A DNA stretch of 64,000 bases from Azospirillum sp. RU38E (GCF_900188385.1 NZ_FZOI01000019.1:1-64000); one strand, 5' to 3'. Shown: positions 26,431 to 36,265, counted from the stretch's first letter. Translations and numbers: made by a program. The notes: a model not told the origin generated them from the letters alone.

Positions 26431-26572
26431 ACGCTATTTCGGGCTGATCGAGGCAGGTTTTGTCTTCGGCCTCGCCATTGCCTTTTACATCTGGCAGCGG
26501 CGCGATCTGCGCCGCTATGAACAGCAGGACCGGGAAGCGCGGGAAAAGAAATCGGACAACACGCCCCCCTGA
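26423..26572 (+). CDS. 49-residue membrane protein downstream of crtB
   Basis: This short frame starts with TTG at 26423, overlapping the end of crtB by 8 bases, with AGGTGG six bases before it. It encodes one transmembrane helix (about residues 8-26, GLIEAGFVFGLAIAFYIW). A strongly charged tail follows (QRRDLRRYEQQDREAREK). The composition looks like a genuine small inner-membrane protein. It stops two bases before the convergent crtC stop. Function unknown; a carotenoid-enzyme or photosystem accessory role is a guess from position. Confidence 0.6.
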   Translation: MFERYFGLIEAGFVFGLAIAFYIWQRRDLRRYEQQDREAREKKSDNTPP

Positions 26573-26574
26573 TG

Positions 26575-27519
26575 TCAGGGATAGCGGCCCCGCCGAGGCA
26601 TCCGGAAAGGCAGCATCAGCCGCACCAGCGGGTTGGATAGTCGGCGGCAATCCAGCGTTTCATGCACCATGGTCAGGCGCTGACCCTGCAACGACGTCTC
26701 AATGCAGGCGCGGGTGTAGAAGGGGGAATCTTCCAGCCGTGTCAGCAAGCGGGGGATGCCCGCCGCATCACAGGCAACCCCGCTGCACACCCCCCAGAAG
26801 CCGCGCGGCAGGGTCTGCCGGGCGGGAAGATTGATGATCTCCGGTGCCGCCTGACCGCTGTATCGCAGGGCCAAGCGGCGGTGGGCACCGCTGCGCAAAG
26901 TGGCATCATAGAGGATGATGGTGTCCTCCCCTGCCCCGCCAAGCCCCCGCGCCCAATCCCAGCCGATGAAATCCTGTTCAATCGGACGGTTGCCAAAATT
27001 CATGTCGTGATAGGCCGGCCCGCACCAGCCACCGCCCGGCAGGGCGTCGCAGGTGATGGTGGCCCTGGCCCGTGGCATTCGGGGGCACCAGACATGCCGG
27101 CCAGCCCCATCCAGATCGACAGAATGGTCACTGGCAATATCCGCCACCAGTTCCACCCGGCCCGACACGCGGCCCGGCCACAGGCGCTGCCCCGGCCAGG
27201 GCAGTGCCGTTTCACTGAAATCAATCACCAGCCGGCCATCCTGCATCACCATACGGCTGGGACCGATGCGCAGATGCTGCGGCCCCCGTTCCAGGCTGCC
27301 CTGACCCCGTTCCGTCATGCACCAGATATGGCCGTGGGGGCCATAAAGCGCGACGTTGAAGGCGAGATGATTTTCAGGCCGCCCCCGCCCCGACCAATGA
27401 TAATAGGGGGAGAAGACCGACCCGATGAAGGCGATGATGGTCAGCGCGTATTGTCCGCAATCGCTGACCGCATCAGCATACCACCAGTGATAGCCACCGG
27501 GCGGGACCGGCCGGTCAAA
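26575..27519 (-). CDS. crtC: Carotenoid 1,2-hydratase CrtC (start codon unclear)
   Basis: The frame encodes the CrtC family lipocalin-like hydratase that adds water to neurosporene or lycopene ends for spirilloxanthin-type carotenoids. Landmarks are VPPGGYHWWYADAVSD, FIGSVFSPYYHWSGRG, AFNVALYG and, late, GFWGVCSGVACD. The conserved N-terminus begins at about 27519 inside crtD. In this frame there is no ATG, GTG or TTG between 27813 and about 27300. A CTG at 27444 overlaps the crtD stop (CTGA) and would give 289 residues but drop the GGYHWWY motif. The start given here marks where recognisable homology begins. Confidence 0.85.
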   Translation of the reverse strand, partial: FDRPVPPGGYHWWYADAVSDCGQYALTIIAFIGSVFSPYYHWSGRGRPENHLAFNVALYGPHGHIWCMTERGQGSLERGPQHLRIGPSRMVMQDGRLVIDFSETALPWPGQRLWPGRVSGRVELVADIASDHSVDLDGAGRHVWCPRMPRARATITCDALPGGGWCGPAYHDMNFGNRPIEQDFIGWDWARGLGGAGEDTIILYDATLRSGAHRRLALRYSGQAAPEIINLPARQTLPRGFWGVCSGVACDAAGIPRLLTRLEDSPFYTRACIETSLQGQRLTMVHETLDCRRLSNPLVRLMLPFRMPRRGRYP

Positions 27520-29018
27520 GCCCGGTCCGTCAGCAAACGCTCCGCCGCGATCTTGCCCGACAGGGCCGCCATCGGCACCCCCGGCCCCGGATGCACACTG
27601 CCCCCGGCCAGATACAAGCCCCGGATCGGCCCCTGGGCGGAGGGCCGCCGGAAGGAGGCCATCGCGCCATGCGACGCCATCCCGTACAGCGCCCCGCCCG
27701 TGGCCGGGAACAGCCGGTTGAAACCATCCGGTCCCGTGACCGACATGGCCTGTCTGTCGAACGGCAGGGTCAGCCCGTTGCGGGCCAGACGGCGTTCCAT
27801 CGTGGACAGGCATCGGTCGATCTCGCTTTCCGAATAGGCGCGGCTGTCGCCGTCCGCCGGCATGTTCATCAGGCTGTAAAGCCGCTCCCCCTTGCCGGTG
27901 GCTGGCCCGCACAGGGCCCCCATATCCGTCCGGTCCTGGGCGCAGATATAGATGGTGGGATCATCCGGCGGGCGGCGGTGTCGCTGAAGGGCATCGAACT
28001 CCGCCGCATAATCGTCGGAGAAAAACACCGTATGATGGGCCAACGGCACCCCGCACGGCCGGGCCGGACCACAGGCAACCAGGGCCGACAGGGATCGCTG
28101 GGCCACGGGCCGGCCCGGTTGTCTGGTGGAACCCAGCAGCGGGGCCAAGGCGGCAATATCGCCATTGAAGATCACCGAACCGGCGCGGAGCTGGCGTTGC
28201 TGATCGGTGGTGACACCGGCAACGGCCCGGCCCGACCGGTCCTTGTTGATGGCGATGATCTTCTCCCCAAAGCAGAACACCACCCCCATAGCCTGGGCCA
28301 ATTCCATCAGCCGCTGCGCCAGCCTGTTCATGCCGCCATCGACGATCCACACGCCCGCCTGTTCCACATGCGCGACCAGCATCAATGTCGCCGGCGCCAG
28401 AAAGGGGGAGGAGCCGCAATAGGTGGCATAACGCCCGAACAATTGCCGCAGTCGCGGATCAGCGAAATAGCCCGACAGGGCTGACCACAGGCTGCTGTAA
28501 GGCTTCAGCGCCAGCAGCGCCCCCGGCCGATGCAGCCCGATCCGGGCCGACAGTGACAGTGGGTTGGGCCGGGGGGCATCGATAAAGCTGCGCTCCAGCA
28601 ACTGATAGACGCGGGCACTGTCGGCGGCAAAGCGCTGGAAACCGGCCGCCGCTGCCGCCCCGGCAAAATCCCCGATGGCGTCACGGGTCCGGTCCTGATC
28701 GGCGAACAGATCCAGCCGGGTGCCCCCCTGCCAGTAATGCCGGGCCAAAAGATCAGATCGCGTCAACCGCACTTCGCTGTCCAGCGTGGTGCCGCAGCGG
28801 GCCAACAGCGCATCGAAGACCCATTTCATGGTCAGCACCGTGGGGCCGGCATCGAATTGCTGCCCGCCGGCCGTCACCTGACGCAGCTTGCCGCCCGGCC
28901 CCGCCGCCGCCTCCACCACCATCACCGGCACGCCGGCGCTGGCCAGCACCAGGGCGGCCGACAGGCCACCCATCCCGGCACCCACGATCACAACGCTATC
29001 GTCGCTTCCCCCCGCCAC
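27441..29018 (-). CDS. crtD: Methoxyneurosporene/hydroxyneurosporene desaturase CrtD
   Basis: The 525-residue FAD desaturase has the N-terminal motif VVIVGAGMGGLSAA and a PGGK segment. The family's C-terminal FAD-binding signature is LYLAGGSVHPGPGVPMAAL. It desaturates the 3,4 position of hydroxylated or methoxylated carotenoids. Translation starts at GTG (29018) behind CAGGGGGG. Its 3' end overlaps the crtC homology region by about 79 bases. Two PpsR boxes lie upstream, shared with the divergent crtE. Confidence 0.95.
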   Translation of the reverse strand: MAGGSDDSVVIVGAGMGGLSAALVLASAGVPVMVVEAAAGPGGKLRQVTAGGQQFDAGPTVLTMKWVFDALLARCGTTLDSEVRLTRSDLLARHYWQGGTRLDLFADQDRTRDAIGDFAGAAAAAGFQRFAADSARVYQLLERSFIDAPRPNPLSLSARIGLHRPGALLALKPYSSLWSALSGYFADPRLRQLFGRYATYCGSSPFLAPATLMLVAHVEQAGVWIVDGGMNRLAQRLMELAQAMGVVFCFGEKIIAINKDRSGRAVAGVTTDQQRQLRAGSVIFNGDIAALAPLLGSTRQPGRPVAQRSLSALVACGPARPCGVPLAHHTVFFSDDYAAEFDALQRHRRPPDDPTIYICAQDRTDMGALCGPATGKGERLYSLMNMPADGDSRAYSESEIDRCLSTMERRLARNGLTLPFDRQAMSVTGPDGFNRLFPATGGALYGMASHGAMASFRRPSAQGPIRGLYLAGGSVHPGPGVPMAALSGKIAAERLLTDRALTGRSRPVAITGGMLMRSAIADNTR

Positions 29019-29053
29019 ACGCCCCCCTGCTGCATTGACTTTCCATTTTTGTG

Positions 29054-29071
29054 TGTCAATTTATGTTTACA
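29054..29071. promoter_or_regulatory. PpsR/CrtJ box 1 between crtD and crtE
   Basis: TGT-CAATTTATGTTT-ACA matches TGT-N12-ACA perfectly and extends by two bases on each side (TGTGT..ACACA). It sits between the divergent crtDC and crtEF units and can serve both. Confidence 0.8.
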
Positions 29072-29079
29072 CATTTTGT

Positions 29080-29097
29080 CGTCAAATAGAATTGACA
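29080..29097. promoter_or_regulatory. PpsR/CrtJ box 2 between crtD and crtE
   Basis: CGT-CAAATAGAATTG-ACA differs from the consensus at one base. Its start is 26 bases after the start of box 1, i.e. about two and a half helical turns, an arrangement compatible with cooperative binding. Confidence 0.65.
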
Positions 29098-29120
29098 TTT
29101 AAGTGTGAGGAGGCCGCCCC

Positions 29121-29990
29121 ATGGATTTGCCTGAGCGCATTGAAACCGGCTTGCAGCTTGCCCTGCGGCTTGCCACCGCCAATGGCTGCCCGCCCTTATT
29201 GGCCAAGGGGATGCGCCACGCGGTGTTTCCTGGTGGGGCGCGCATCCGCCCCCGGCTCTGTCTGGCGGTGGCCATGGCCTGCGGCGACCCTGACCCACAG
29301 GCGGCCACTGCCGCAGCGGTGGCGATTGAGCTGCTGCACTGTGCCTCCCTGGTGCATGACGACATGCCCTGTTTTGACAATGCGGCGACCCGCCGGGGCC
29401 AGAGCGCTGTGCATGTCGAATATGGGGAGGAAATCGCCCTGCTGGTGGGCGATGGGTTGATTGTGGCGGCGTTTGAAACCCTGGCGCGGGAAACGCTGCA
29501 CGCGCCAAGGCTGACCGCACCGCTGGTAGCCACCATCGCCAAGGCGGTGGGTTCCCCCTATGGGCTGGTCGCCGGTCAGGCTTGGGAGAGCGAGGCTGAG
29601 ATTGACATCGTGCAATATCACCGCGCCAAGACGGCATCGCTGTTTGCCGGGGCCGTTTCCACCGGTGCGCTGGCGGCCGGCGGCAATCCGCAGGATTGGC
29701 TGACCTTGGCCGATGCGCTGGGATCCGCCTATCAGGTGGCTGACGATCTTTATGACGCGATGGGCCTGACCGGCAGCATGGGCAAGCCCGTCGGCCAGGA
29801 CGGGCGGAATGGCAAACCCAACATCGCCCTGTCGCTGGGCATTGCCGGCACGTTGAAGCATCTGCGCACCCTGGTGGAAACAGCCGCCGACAGCGTGCCC
29901 GACTGCGCCGGGCGGGAGACCTTCCGCGCCATGATCCGCCATGAGGCGGTGCGGCTGATGCCGAAGACGCTTTCTGTCAACGCTGCTTGA
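29121..29990 (+). CDS. crtE: Geranylgeranyl diphosphate synthase
   Basis: This 289-residue trans-prenyltransferase has the first aspartate-rich motif DDMPCFD (residues 80-86) followed by RRG, and the second motif YQVADDLYD. It supplies geranylgeranyl diphosphate for both carotenoids and the bacteriochlorophyll tail. A GTGAGGAGG ribosome-binding site precedes the ATG. It begins the rightward crtEF-bchCXYZ-puf series behind two PpsR boxes. Confidence 0.96.
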   Translation: MDLPERIETGLQLALRLATANGCPPLLAKGMRHAVFPGGARIRPRLCLAVAMACGDPDPQAATAAAVAIELLHCASLVHDDMPCFDNAATRRGQSAVHVEYGEEIALLVGDGLIVAAFETLARETLHAPRLTAPLVATIAKAVGSPYGLVAGQAWESEAEIDIVQYHRAKTASLFAGAVSTGALAAGGNPQDWLTLADALGSAYQVADDLYDAMGLTGSMGKPVGQDGRNGKPNIALSLGIAGTLKHLRTLVETAADSVPDCAGRETFRAMIRHEAVRLMPKTLSVNAA

Positions 29991-29998
29991 CACGGGAC

Positions 29999-31162
29999 AT
30001 GTCGACGCGGCTCCCCCATGCCGACGCTGTGCCCGTGGCGGGGATGGCGGCGCTGCCGCTTCGCCTGCGGCTGCGGCTCTGGCGCAACCGGCTTGTGGCA
30101 TCGCCCGGTTTTCGCCGGTTGATCGCGCGGCTGCCGCTGCTGCGCGCCATCGGCAATCGCAAGGCGAACGACCTGTTCCGCCTGACCGGTGGGTTCATCT
30201 TCTCCCAGGTGCTGCTGGCCGGGGTGCGGCTGGGCTTGTATGAGGCTTTGGCGGGCGCACCGGCGACAACCGCCCTTCTGGCCACCCGGCTTGGCGTGCC
30301 GGAGGCCCGGTTGCGGGTGCTGCTGCGCGCCAATGGCTCCCTCGGCCTGCTGGTGGAGGCGGCCCCCGACCTCTGGCTGCTGGATGATGCCGGCGTGATC
30401 CTGGCGGCCGACCGGGGGCTGGCGGCCATGGTGCTGCACCACGCCATGCTGTACCGCGATCTGACCGAACCCGACCGGCTGCTGCGTGACGGTGCCGCAC
30501 AGACGGAGCTGCGGCACTATTGGGCCTATGTGCGGGAGATGGGACAGCAAGGCCCCGACGCGGCGGCGGTGGAGGGCTATTCCCTGCTGATGCGGGAAAG
30601 CCAGACCATGATGGCTGACTGCATCCTGGCCAGCCATGATTTCAGCCAATACCAAACCCTGCTGGATGTGGGTGGTGGGGATGGCGCCTTTCTGGCCGCA
30701 GCAGCGGCGGCCCATCCCCGCCTGTCACTCTGCCTTTTCGACCTTCCCGCTGTCGCAGAACGGGCCGCCCGCCATCTGACAGGGCTGGGGCTGGCGGAGC
30801 GAACCCATATCCATGGCGGTGATTTCACCCGCGACCGGCTTCCGGCGGCGGCTGATTGCGTCACCCTGGTCCGGGTGCTGTGCGATCATGACGATTCGCG
30901 GGTGGCGGCCATTCTGGCCAACCTTCACCGCTCCCTGCGTCCCAGCACCAGGCTGGTGGTGGCAGAGGCGATGGATGGCCCGGCGGAAGGGGCCCGGCTC
31001 TCCGCCGCCTATTTCGGGCTTTACTTCCTGGCCATGGGATCGGGGCGCTGCCGCAGCGCGCGGGAGATTGCCGATCTGCTGTCAACCGCCGGCTTTCATT
31101 CAATCCGTACCGTGGCCACCGCGAACCCGCTGATCGCCACCCTGGTCACCGCAAAGCGGTAA
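29999..31162 (+). CDS. crtF: Hydroxyneurosporene O-methyltransferase CrtF
   Basis: The 387-residue protein has an N-terminal dimerisation/winged-helix region and a class I SAM-binding core (LLDVGGGDGAFL), with a later VTLVRVLCDHDD segment. It methylates the 1-hydroxyl group introduced by CrtC. The ATG at 29999 is 8 bases after the crtE stop; an upstream TTG overlapping that stop is possible. Ribosome-binding site is weak, so coupling to crtE is likely. Confidence 0.94.
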   Translation: MSTRLPHADAVPVAGMAALPLRLRLRLWRNRLVASPGFRRLIARLPLLRAIGNRKANDLFRLTGGFIFSQVLLAGVRLGLYEALAGAPATTALLATRLGVPEARLRVLLRANGSLGLLVEAAPDLWLLDDAGVILAADRGLAAMVLHHAMLYRDLTEPDRLLRDGAAQTELRHYWAYVREMGQQGPDAAAVEGYSLLMRESQTMMADCILASHDFSQYQTLLDVGGGDGAFLAAAAAAHPRLSLCLFDLPAVAERAARHLTGLGLAERTHIHGGDFTRDRLPAAADCVTLVRVLCDHDDSRVAAILANLHRSLRPSTRLVVAEAMDGPAEGARLSAAYFGLYFLAMGSGRCRSAREIADLLSTAGFHSIRTVATANPLIATLVTAKR

Positions 31163-31188
31163 CGGCCATCCCCTGCACGGTTAAAAAG

Positions 31189-31206
31189 TGTAAATATTGA
31201 TTGACA
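31189..31206. promoter_or_regulatory. PpsR/CrtJ box 1 upstream of bchC
   Basis: TGT-AAATATTGATTG-ACA is a perfect TGT-N12-ACA palindrome in the 109-base crtF-bchC gap. It implies a separate promoter for bchCXYZ-puf in addition to read-through from crtEF. Confidence 0.8.
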
Positions 31207-31214
31207 GTTTGATG

Positions 31215-31232
31215 TGTCAACTTAATATGACA
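31215..31232. promoter_or_regulatory. PpsR/CrtJ box 2 upstream of bchC
   Basis: TGT-CAACTTAATATG-ACA is a second perfect site, starting 26 bases after the first. The pair has the same 26-base period as the crtD-crtE pair. Confidence 0.8.
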
Positions 31233-31271
31233 CTCGCGTAATCAGAAGCCATGCCTTGGGGAGTTGCCCGG

Positions 31272-32210
31272 ATGTACGCGTCGGCAATCGTGTTTGAGAG
31301 ACCGGGGGAAGTCGCCGTTCAGCGGCTGGCCCTCCACGCTCCCGGCCCCGCCGACTTGGTGGTCGACACCCTTGTCAGTGGTGTTTCCACCGGTACGGAA
31401 AAGATGCTGTTCCAGGGCACCATGCCCCGGTTTCCCGGCATGGCCTATCCACTGGTCCCCGGCTATGAAACGGTGGGCCGGGTGGTACAGGCGGGCCCGG
31501 CCGCCGGCCATCTTGTGGGGGAAACAGTCTTTGTCCCCGGTGCCAGTTGTTATGCCGATGCGGCGGGCCTGTTCGGGGCCAACGCCTCGCAATTGATCGT
31601 CCCCGGCGCACGGGTGTTCAAGATCGCCGAGGCACTGGCAGAAAACGGGGTTTTGCTGGCCCTGGCGGCAACGGCCCATCACGCGGTAAGGCGCGCCGAG
31701 GGGCCTGTCGGTCTGGTGGTGGGCCATGGTGTGCTGGGCCGCCTGATCACACGCATGGTGATGGCGCTGGGTTTCCCAGCGCCCACAGTTTGGGAAACGG
31801 CGGCCGCGCGCCGCACAGGTGCCAGCCTCTATGGGGTGATGGATCCAAAGGATGACCGGGACAGCCGGTACGACACCGCCATCGATGCCAGCGGGGATGC
31901 CGGTGCCATTGACGGCATCATCGACCGGCTGCGCAAACCGGGGGAACTGGTCCTTGCCGGCTTCTATGGGGAGCGGGTGGGGTACGCCTTCGCACCCGCC
32001 TTCATGCGGGAACTGACGGTTTCCATCGCGGCGGAATTCCGCCCGAAAGATGTGCACGCCGTCATCGAACTGGTGGAAGCCGGGCGCCTGTCGCTTGACG
32101 GGCTGCTGACCCACCGGGCCGCCCCGAAAGACGCATCGTCTGCTTACCAAACCGCATTCAACGACCCCGGCTGCCTGAAAATGGTGATCGACTGGAGGAA
32201 CGCCGCATGA
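31272..32210 (+). CDS. bchC: 3-hydroxyethyl (bacterio)chlorophyllide a dehydrogenase BchC
   Basis: This 312-residue medium-chain dehydrogenase-like enzyme has the TGTEKMLFQGTMPRFPGM segment and the PGYETVGRV motif near the N-terminus. A VVGHGVLGRLI Rossmann segment lies centrally. It oxidises the 3-hydroxyethyl group to acetyl late in bacteriochlorophyll a synthesis. The ATG at 31272 has GGGGAG upstream; an in-frame ATG at 31251 is less well placed. It overlaps bchX by ATGA. Confidence 0.95.
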   Translation: MYASAIVFERPGEVAVQRLALHAPGPADLVVDTLVSGVSTGTEKMLFQGTMPRFPGMAYPLVPGYETVGRVVQAGPAAGHLVGETVFVPGASCYADAAGLFGANASQLIVPGARVFKIAEALAENGVLLALAATAHHAVRRAEGPVGLVVGHGVLGRLITRMVMALGFPAPTVWETAAARRTGASLYGVMDPKDDRDSRYDTAIDASGDAGAIDGIIDRLRKPGELVLAGFYGERVGYAFAPAFMRELTVSIAAEFRPKDVHAVIELVEAGRLSLDGLLTHRAAPKDASSAYQTAFNDPGCLKMVIDWRNAA

Positions 32211-33217
32211 GCCTTGATCTGGACGTCCGCAGCAGCCCGAAACAGATGAGCCGGCGCCTGCGCGAAGAAGCGGCGATTGAACCCGATGCGCCGCACACCG
32301 GCAAAGTCAGCAAGGAAACCCAGATCATCGCCATCTATGGCAAGGGCGGCATCGGCAAGAGCTTCACGCTGGCCAACCTGTCTTACATGCTGGCGCAACT
32401 GGGCAAGAAGGTGCTGCTGATCGGCTGCGATCCGAAAAGCGACACCACCTCCCTGCTGTTCGGCGGGCGTGCCTGCCCGACCATCATCCAGACGGCATCC
32501 CGCCGCAAGGAAGCCGGCCAGGAGGTTTCCATCTCCGATGTCTGCTTCAAGCGCGATGGCGTCTTCGCCATGGAGTTGGGGGGGCCGGAAGTGGGCCGGG
32601 GCTGCGGCGGTCGCGGCATCATCCATGGGTTTGAGACGCTGGAAAAGCTGGGGTTCCACGAATGGGACTTCGACTATGTGCTGCTGGATTTCCTGGGCGA
32701 TGTGGTCTGCGGCGGCTTCGGCCTGCCGATTGCGCGCGACATGTGCCAGAAGGTGGTGGTCGTTGGCTCCAACGATCTGCAATCGCTCTATGTCGCCAAT
32801 AATGTCTGCTCGGCGGTGAAGTATTTCCGCAATCTGGGCGGCAATGTCGGCGTGGCGGGTCTGGTCATCAACAAGGATGACGGCACCGGGGAAGCCCAGG
32901 CCTTCGCCGATGCCGTGGGCATCCCGGTGCTGGCCTCCATCCCGCAGGATGAGGATATCCGCCGCAAGAGCGCCAATTACCAGATCATCGGCACCCCCGA
33001 TAATCGTTGGGGTCCCCTGTTTGAGGCGCTGTCGATCAATCTGGCGGAAGCCCCGCCGGTGCTGCCGCGCCCGCTGGATCAAGATGGTTTGCTGGGCCTG
33101 TTCGATGCCAGCCAGACCGGCGGCACTTTCCAGCTTGTGCCGGCCACGCCGGAAGATATGTGCCCTGCGGGCGCGCTGAAACGCGCCTCGCTAGAAGTCA
33201 TCTACGACCGGGTCTAG
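32207..33217 (+). CDS. bchX: Chlorophyllide reductase iron protein BchX
   Basis: The 336-residue NifH-like protein has a P-loop GKGGIGKSF (residues 45-53) and the two cluster cysteines in RGCGGRGI and DVVCGGFG. It is the ATP-dependent reductase that drives BchYZ to reduce ring B of chlorophyllide. The longer N-terminus before the P-loop distinguishes it from BchL. It is coupled to bchC by ATGA overlap. Confidence 0.97.
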   Translation: MSLDLDVRSSPKQMSRRLREEAAIEPDAPHTGKVSKETQIIAIYGKGGIGKSFTLANLSYMLAQLGKKVLLIGCDPKSDTTSLLFGGRACPTIIQTASRRKEAGQEVSISDVCFKRDGVFAMELGGPEVGRGCGGRGIIHGFETLEKLGFHEWDFDYVLLDFLGDVVCGGFGLPIARDMCQKVVVVGSNDLQSLYVANNVCSAVKYFRNLGGNVGVAGLVINKDDGTGEAQAFADAVGIPVLASIPQDEDIRRKSANYQIIGTPDNRWGPLFEALSINLAEAPPVLPRPLDQDGLLGLFDASQTGGTFQLVPATPEDMCPAGALKRASLEVIYDRV

Positions 33218-33230
33218 GGGGCACGCAACC

Positions 33231-34775
33231 ATGGATGACCACCACACCCTTTTCACAGCGGAAACAGCCGGCAGTGACGGCGGAGAACAGACCGTCGGAG
33301 CCGGGTGCCATGGTGGCGTCGAACTGTCGCGTGCCGCCGCCCGTGCGGCTGGCAATGATGAAGTAATGGACCGGCTGGAACGCGATTACCCCAAGGGGCC
33401 GCATGACCAGCCGCAATCCATGTGCCCCGCCTTCGGGTCGCTGCGGGTGGGCCTGCGGATGCGGCGGGTTGGCACCATCCTGTCGGGATCGGCCTGCTGC
33501 GTCTATGGCCTGACCTTCACCTCGCATTTCTATGGTGCGAAACGCTCCGTCGGCTATGTGCCGTTCAGTTCCGAAACGCTGGTCACCGGCAAACTATATG
33601 AGGATATCGTCGAAGCCGTGCATCTGATGGCCGATCCGGGCCGGTTTGATGCGCTGATCGTCACCAATCTCTGCGTGCCGACCGCCTCTGGCGTGCCGCT
33701 GAAAATGCTGCCGAAGGAGATAGATGGAGTCCGTATCATCGGCATCGATGTGCCGGGCTTTGGCGTACCCACCCATGCGGAGGCCAAGGATGTGCTGTCG
33801 GGTGCCATGCTGGCCTATGCGCGGCAGGAGGCAGAGGCCGGGCCGGTGCAAAGGCCACGGGCCGGGCTGAAGGACAAGCCGACCGTCACCCTGGTGGGCG
33901 AAATGTTCCCCGCCGACCCGGTGGTGATCGGCAATATGCTGGACCCGATGGGGCTGGCGGTGGGGCCCAGCATTCCGGTGCGGGAATGGCGCGATCTTTA
34001 TGGCGCGCTGGATTGTGCCGCCGTGGCGGCCATCCATCCCTTCTACACCGCCAGTTTCCGCGAATTCACCGCCGCCGGGCGGCCCATCGTTGGTTCCGCC
34101 CCCATCGGGCTGGATGGCACCGATGCCTGGCTGTCCGCCATCGGCCAGCGCTGTGGCGTAGGCCAAGCCCGGATCGACCAGACACGCAACGCCATGCGCG
34201 GGGCCATTTCCGCCGGGCTGGCGGCCAACCGCATCAAGGGCCGGATTACGCTGTCGGGTTATGAGGGCTCCGAACTGTTGGTTGGGCGGCTGCTGGTGGA
34301 GTTGGGTGCCGACCTGCGCTATGTCGGCACAGCCTGCCCCAAGACGCCCTATAACACTGAAGATGCGGAATGGCTGGCGGCCAAGGGTGTGATCGTCCGT
34401 TTCCGCGCCTCCCTGGAACAGGATCTGGCAGCCTTTGCGGAATTCAAACCCGATCTGGCCATCGGCACCACGCCCGTGGTGCAGAAGGCCAAGGAGGCGG
34501 CAACGCCTGCCCTCTATTTCACTAACCTGATTTCCGCCCGCCCCCTGATGGGGCCAGCGGGGCCGGGATCGCTGCCGTCGGTCATCAACACCGCCATCGC
34601 CAACAAGCCGCGCTTTGATGCCATGAACGCCTTTTTCGAAGGGGTGGGCACGGGTGACGCCGCCGGCATCTGGGAAGAGGTGCCGCCGGACCGCAGCGCC
34701 TTCCGCCGGAAATACGCGGCCAAGACCAACCAATCGCGCAATGCGGTCGAGAATGGAGATAGCGTCGGATGCTGA
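33231..34775 (+). CDS. bchY: Chlorophyllide reductase subunit BchY
   Basis: The 514-residue NifD-like subunit contains cysteine segments [17 protein letters not shown] and [10 protein letters not shown] that hold the shared [4Fe-4S] cluster. With BchZ it forms the catalytic component. Length is normal. An AGGGGG ribosome-binding site lies upstream, and its 3' end overlaps the bchZ start by seven bases. Confidence 0.96.
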   Translation: MDDHHTLFTAETAGSDGGEQTVGAGCHGGVELSRAAARAAGNDEVMDRLERDYPKGPHDQPQSMCPAFGSLRVGLRMRRVGTILSGSACCVYGLTFTSHFYGAKRSVGYVPFSSETLVTGKLYEDIVEAVHLMADPGRFDALIVTNLCVPTASGVPLKMLPKEIDGVRIIGIDVPGFGVPTHAEAKDVLSGAMLAYARQEAEAGPVQRPRAGLKDKPTVTLVGEMFPADPVVIGNMLDPMGLAVGPSIPVREWRDLYGALDCAAVAAIHPFYTASFREFTAAGRPIVGSAPIGLDGTDAWLSAIGQRCGVGQARIDQTRNAMRGAISAGLAANRIKGRITLSGYEGSELLVGRLLVELGADLRYVGTACPKTPYNTEDAEWLAAKGVIVRFRASLEQDLAAFAEFKPDLAIGTTPVVQKAKEAATPALYFTNLISARPLMGPAGPGSLPSVINTAIANKPRFDAMNAFFEGVGTGDAAGIWEEVPPDRSAFRRKYAAKTNQSRNAVENGDSVGC

Positions 34776-36220
34776 TCCTCGACCATGACAGGGCCGGCGG
34801 CTATTGGGGCAGCGTCTATGCCTTTACCGCCATCAAGGGGCTGCAGGTCATCATCGATGGCCCGGTGGGCTGCGAGAACCTGCCCGTCACCTCCGTGCTG
34901 CACTATACCGACGCCCTGCCCCCGCATGAGCTGCCCATCGTGGTCAGCGGCCTGTCGGAAGATGAGCTGGGCCGCCACGGCACCGAAGGGGCGATGAAAC
35001 GCGCGCGGCTGGCGCTGGACCCCAGCCTGCCCGCCGTCGTCGTCACCGGATCGATTGCGGAGATGATCGGCGGCGGCGTCACGCCGGAAGGGTCGAACAT
35101 CGTCCGCTTCCTGCCGCGCACCATTGATGAGGATCAGTGGCAGAGTGCCGACCGCGCCCTGAAATGGCTATGGACGGAATTCGGGCCCAAGGGTGGCAAG
35201 GTGCCGGCCCCCCGCCGCCGTCCGGAGGGGGCCAAGCCCCGCGTCAATATCATCGGCCCGATCTATGGCACCTACAACATGCCGTCGGACCTGGCCGAAA
35301 TCCGCCGGCTGGTGGAGGGGCTGGGGGCCGAGGTGAACATGGTCTTCCCGCTGGGAAGCCATGTGGACGATGTGCGCAAGCTGGCCGATGCCGATGCCAA
35401 TATTTGCCTGTACCGGGAATTCGGCCGTTTGCTCTGCGAAAGCCTGGACCGGCCCTATCTGCAGGCCCCCATCGGCATCCATTCCACCACCGCCTTCCTG
35501 CGCCAGTTGGGGGAAATACTGGGGCTGGACCCGGAACCCTTCATCACCCGCGAAAAGCACACGACGCTGAAACCGCTCTGGGATCTCTGGCGCTCGGTGA
35601 CGCAGGATTTCTTCGGCACGGCCAGCTTCGCCGTGGTGGCGGGGGAGACCTATACGCGCGGGGTACGCCATTTCCTGGAAGAGGAAATGGGATTGCCCTG
35701 CGCCTTCGCGGTACAGCGCAAGCCGGGCGTCAAGACCGACAATGATGCGGTCCAGGACCTGCTGACCGGCAAACCGCCGATGATCATGTTCGGATCGTTC
35801 AACGAGCGCATGTACATGGCCGAACGCGGTCAGCGCGGCAAGTTCATCCAGCTCTCCTATCCCGGTGCCATTGTCCGTCGCCATACCGGTACGCCGGTCA
35901 TGGGCTATTCAGGGGCGACCTGGATGATCCAGGAGGTCTGCAACGCCCTGTTCGACATGCTGTTCGACATCCTGCCCCGGGCGGGGGAGTTGGACGCCAT
36001 CGAGCCGACCACCACACGCGCCGGCAGCGCCCTGCCCTGGTCGACGGACGCCCAGGCGCTGCTGGAACGCCAGATCAGCGCCGAGCCGGTTCTGGTGCGT
36101 ATTTCTGCGGCCAAGCGCCTGCGCGAAGCCGCCGAACGGGAAGCGCGCCAGGACGGCGCGCACGAGGTCTCACCGCGTCACCTGACGGGGGCCGCACGGC
36201 CCAGCAGGGTGAACGCATAG
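34769..36220 (+). CDS. bchZ: Chlorophyllide reductase subunit BchZ
   Basis: This 483-residue NifK-like subunit opens with [15 protein letters not shown] and the cluster cysteine in [10 protein letters not shown]. It also has the [14 protein letters not shown] and [12 protein letters not shown] segments typical of BchZ. It completes chlorophyllide reductase with BchX and BchY. It is translationally coupled to bchY and followed 45 bases later by pufQ. Confidence 0.96.
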   Translation: MLILDHDRAGGYWGSVYAFTAIKGLQVIIDGPVGCENLPVTSVLHYTDALPPHELPIVVSGLSEDELGRHGTEGAMKRARLALDPSLPAVVVTGSIAEMIGGGVTPEGSNIVRFLPRTIDEDQWQSADRALKWLWTEFGPKGGKVPAPRRRPEGAKPRVNIIGPIYGTYNMPSDLAEIRRLVEGLGAEVNMVFPLGSHVDDVRKLADADANICLYREFGRLLCESLDRPYLQAPIGIHSTTAFLRQLGEILGLDPEPFITREKHTTLKPLWDLWRSVTQDFFGTASFAVVAGETYTRGVRHFLEEEMGLPCAFAVQRKPGVKTDNDAVQDLLTGKPPMIMFGSFNERMYMAERGQRGKFIQLSYPGAIVRRHTGTPVMGYSGATWMIQEVCNALFDMLFDILPRAGELDAIEPTTTRAGSALPWSTDAQALLERQISAEPVLVRISAAKRLREAAEREARQDGAHEVSPRHLTGAARPSRVNA

Positions 36221-36265
36221 GACGCAACCAAAATGCCGCCCGATGACGGCAGCAGGGAGGACAGA

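Noticed and set aside
27813-27912. crtC starting at an ATG far inside crtD
   Set aside because: These upstream ATGs would add over 90 residues of shadow-type sequence inside crtD that do not look like CrtC.
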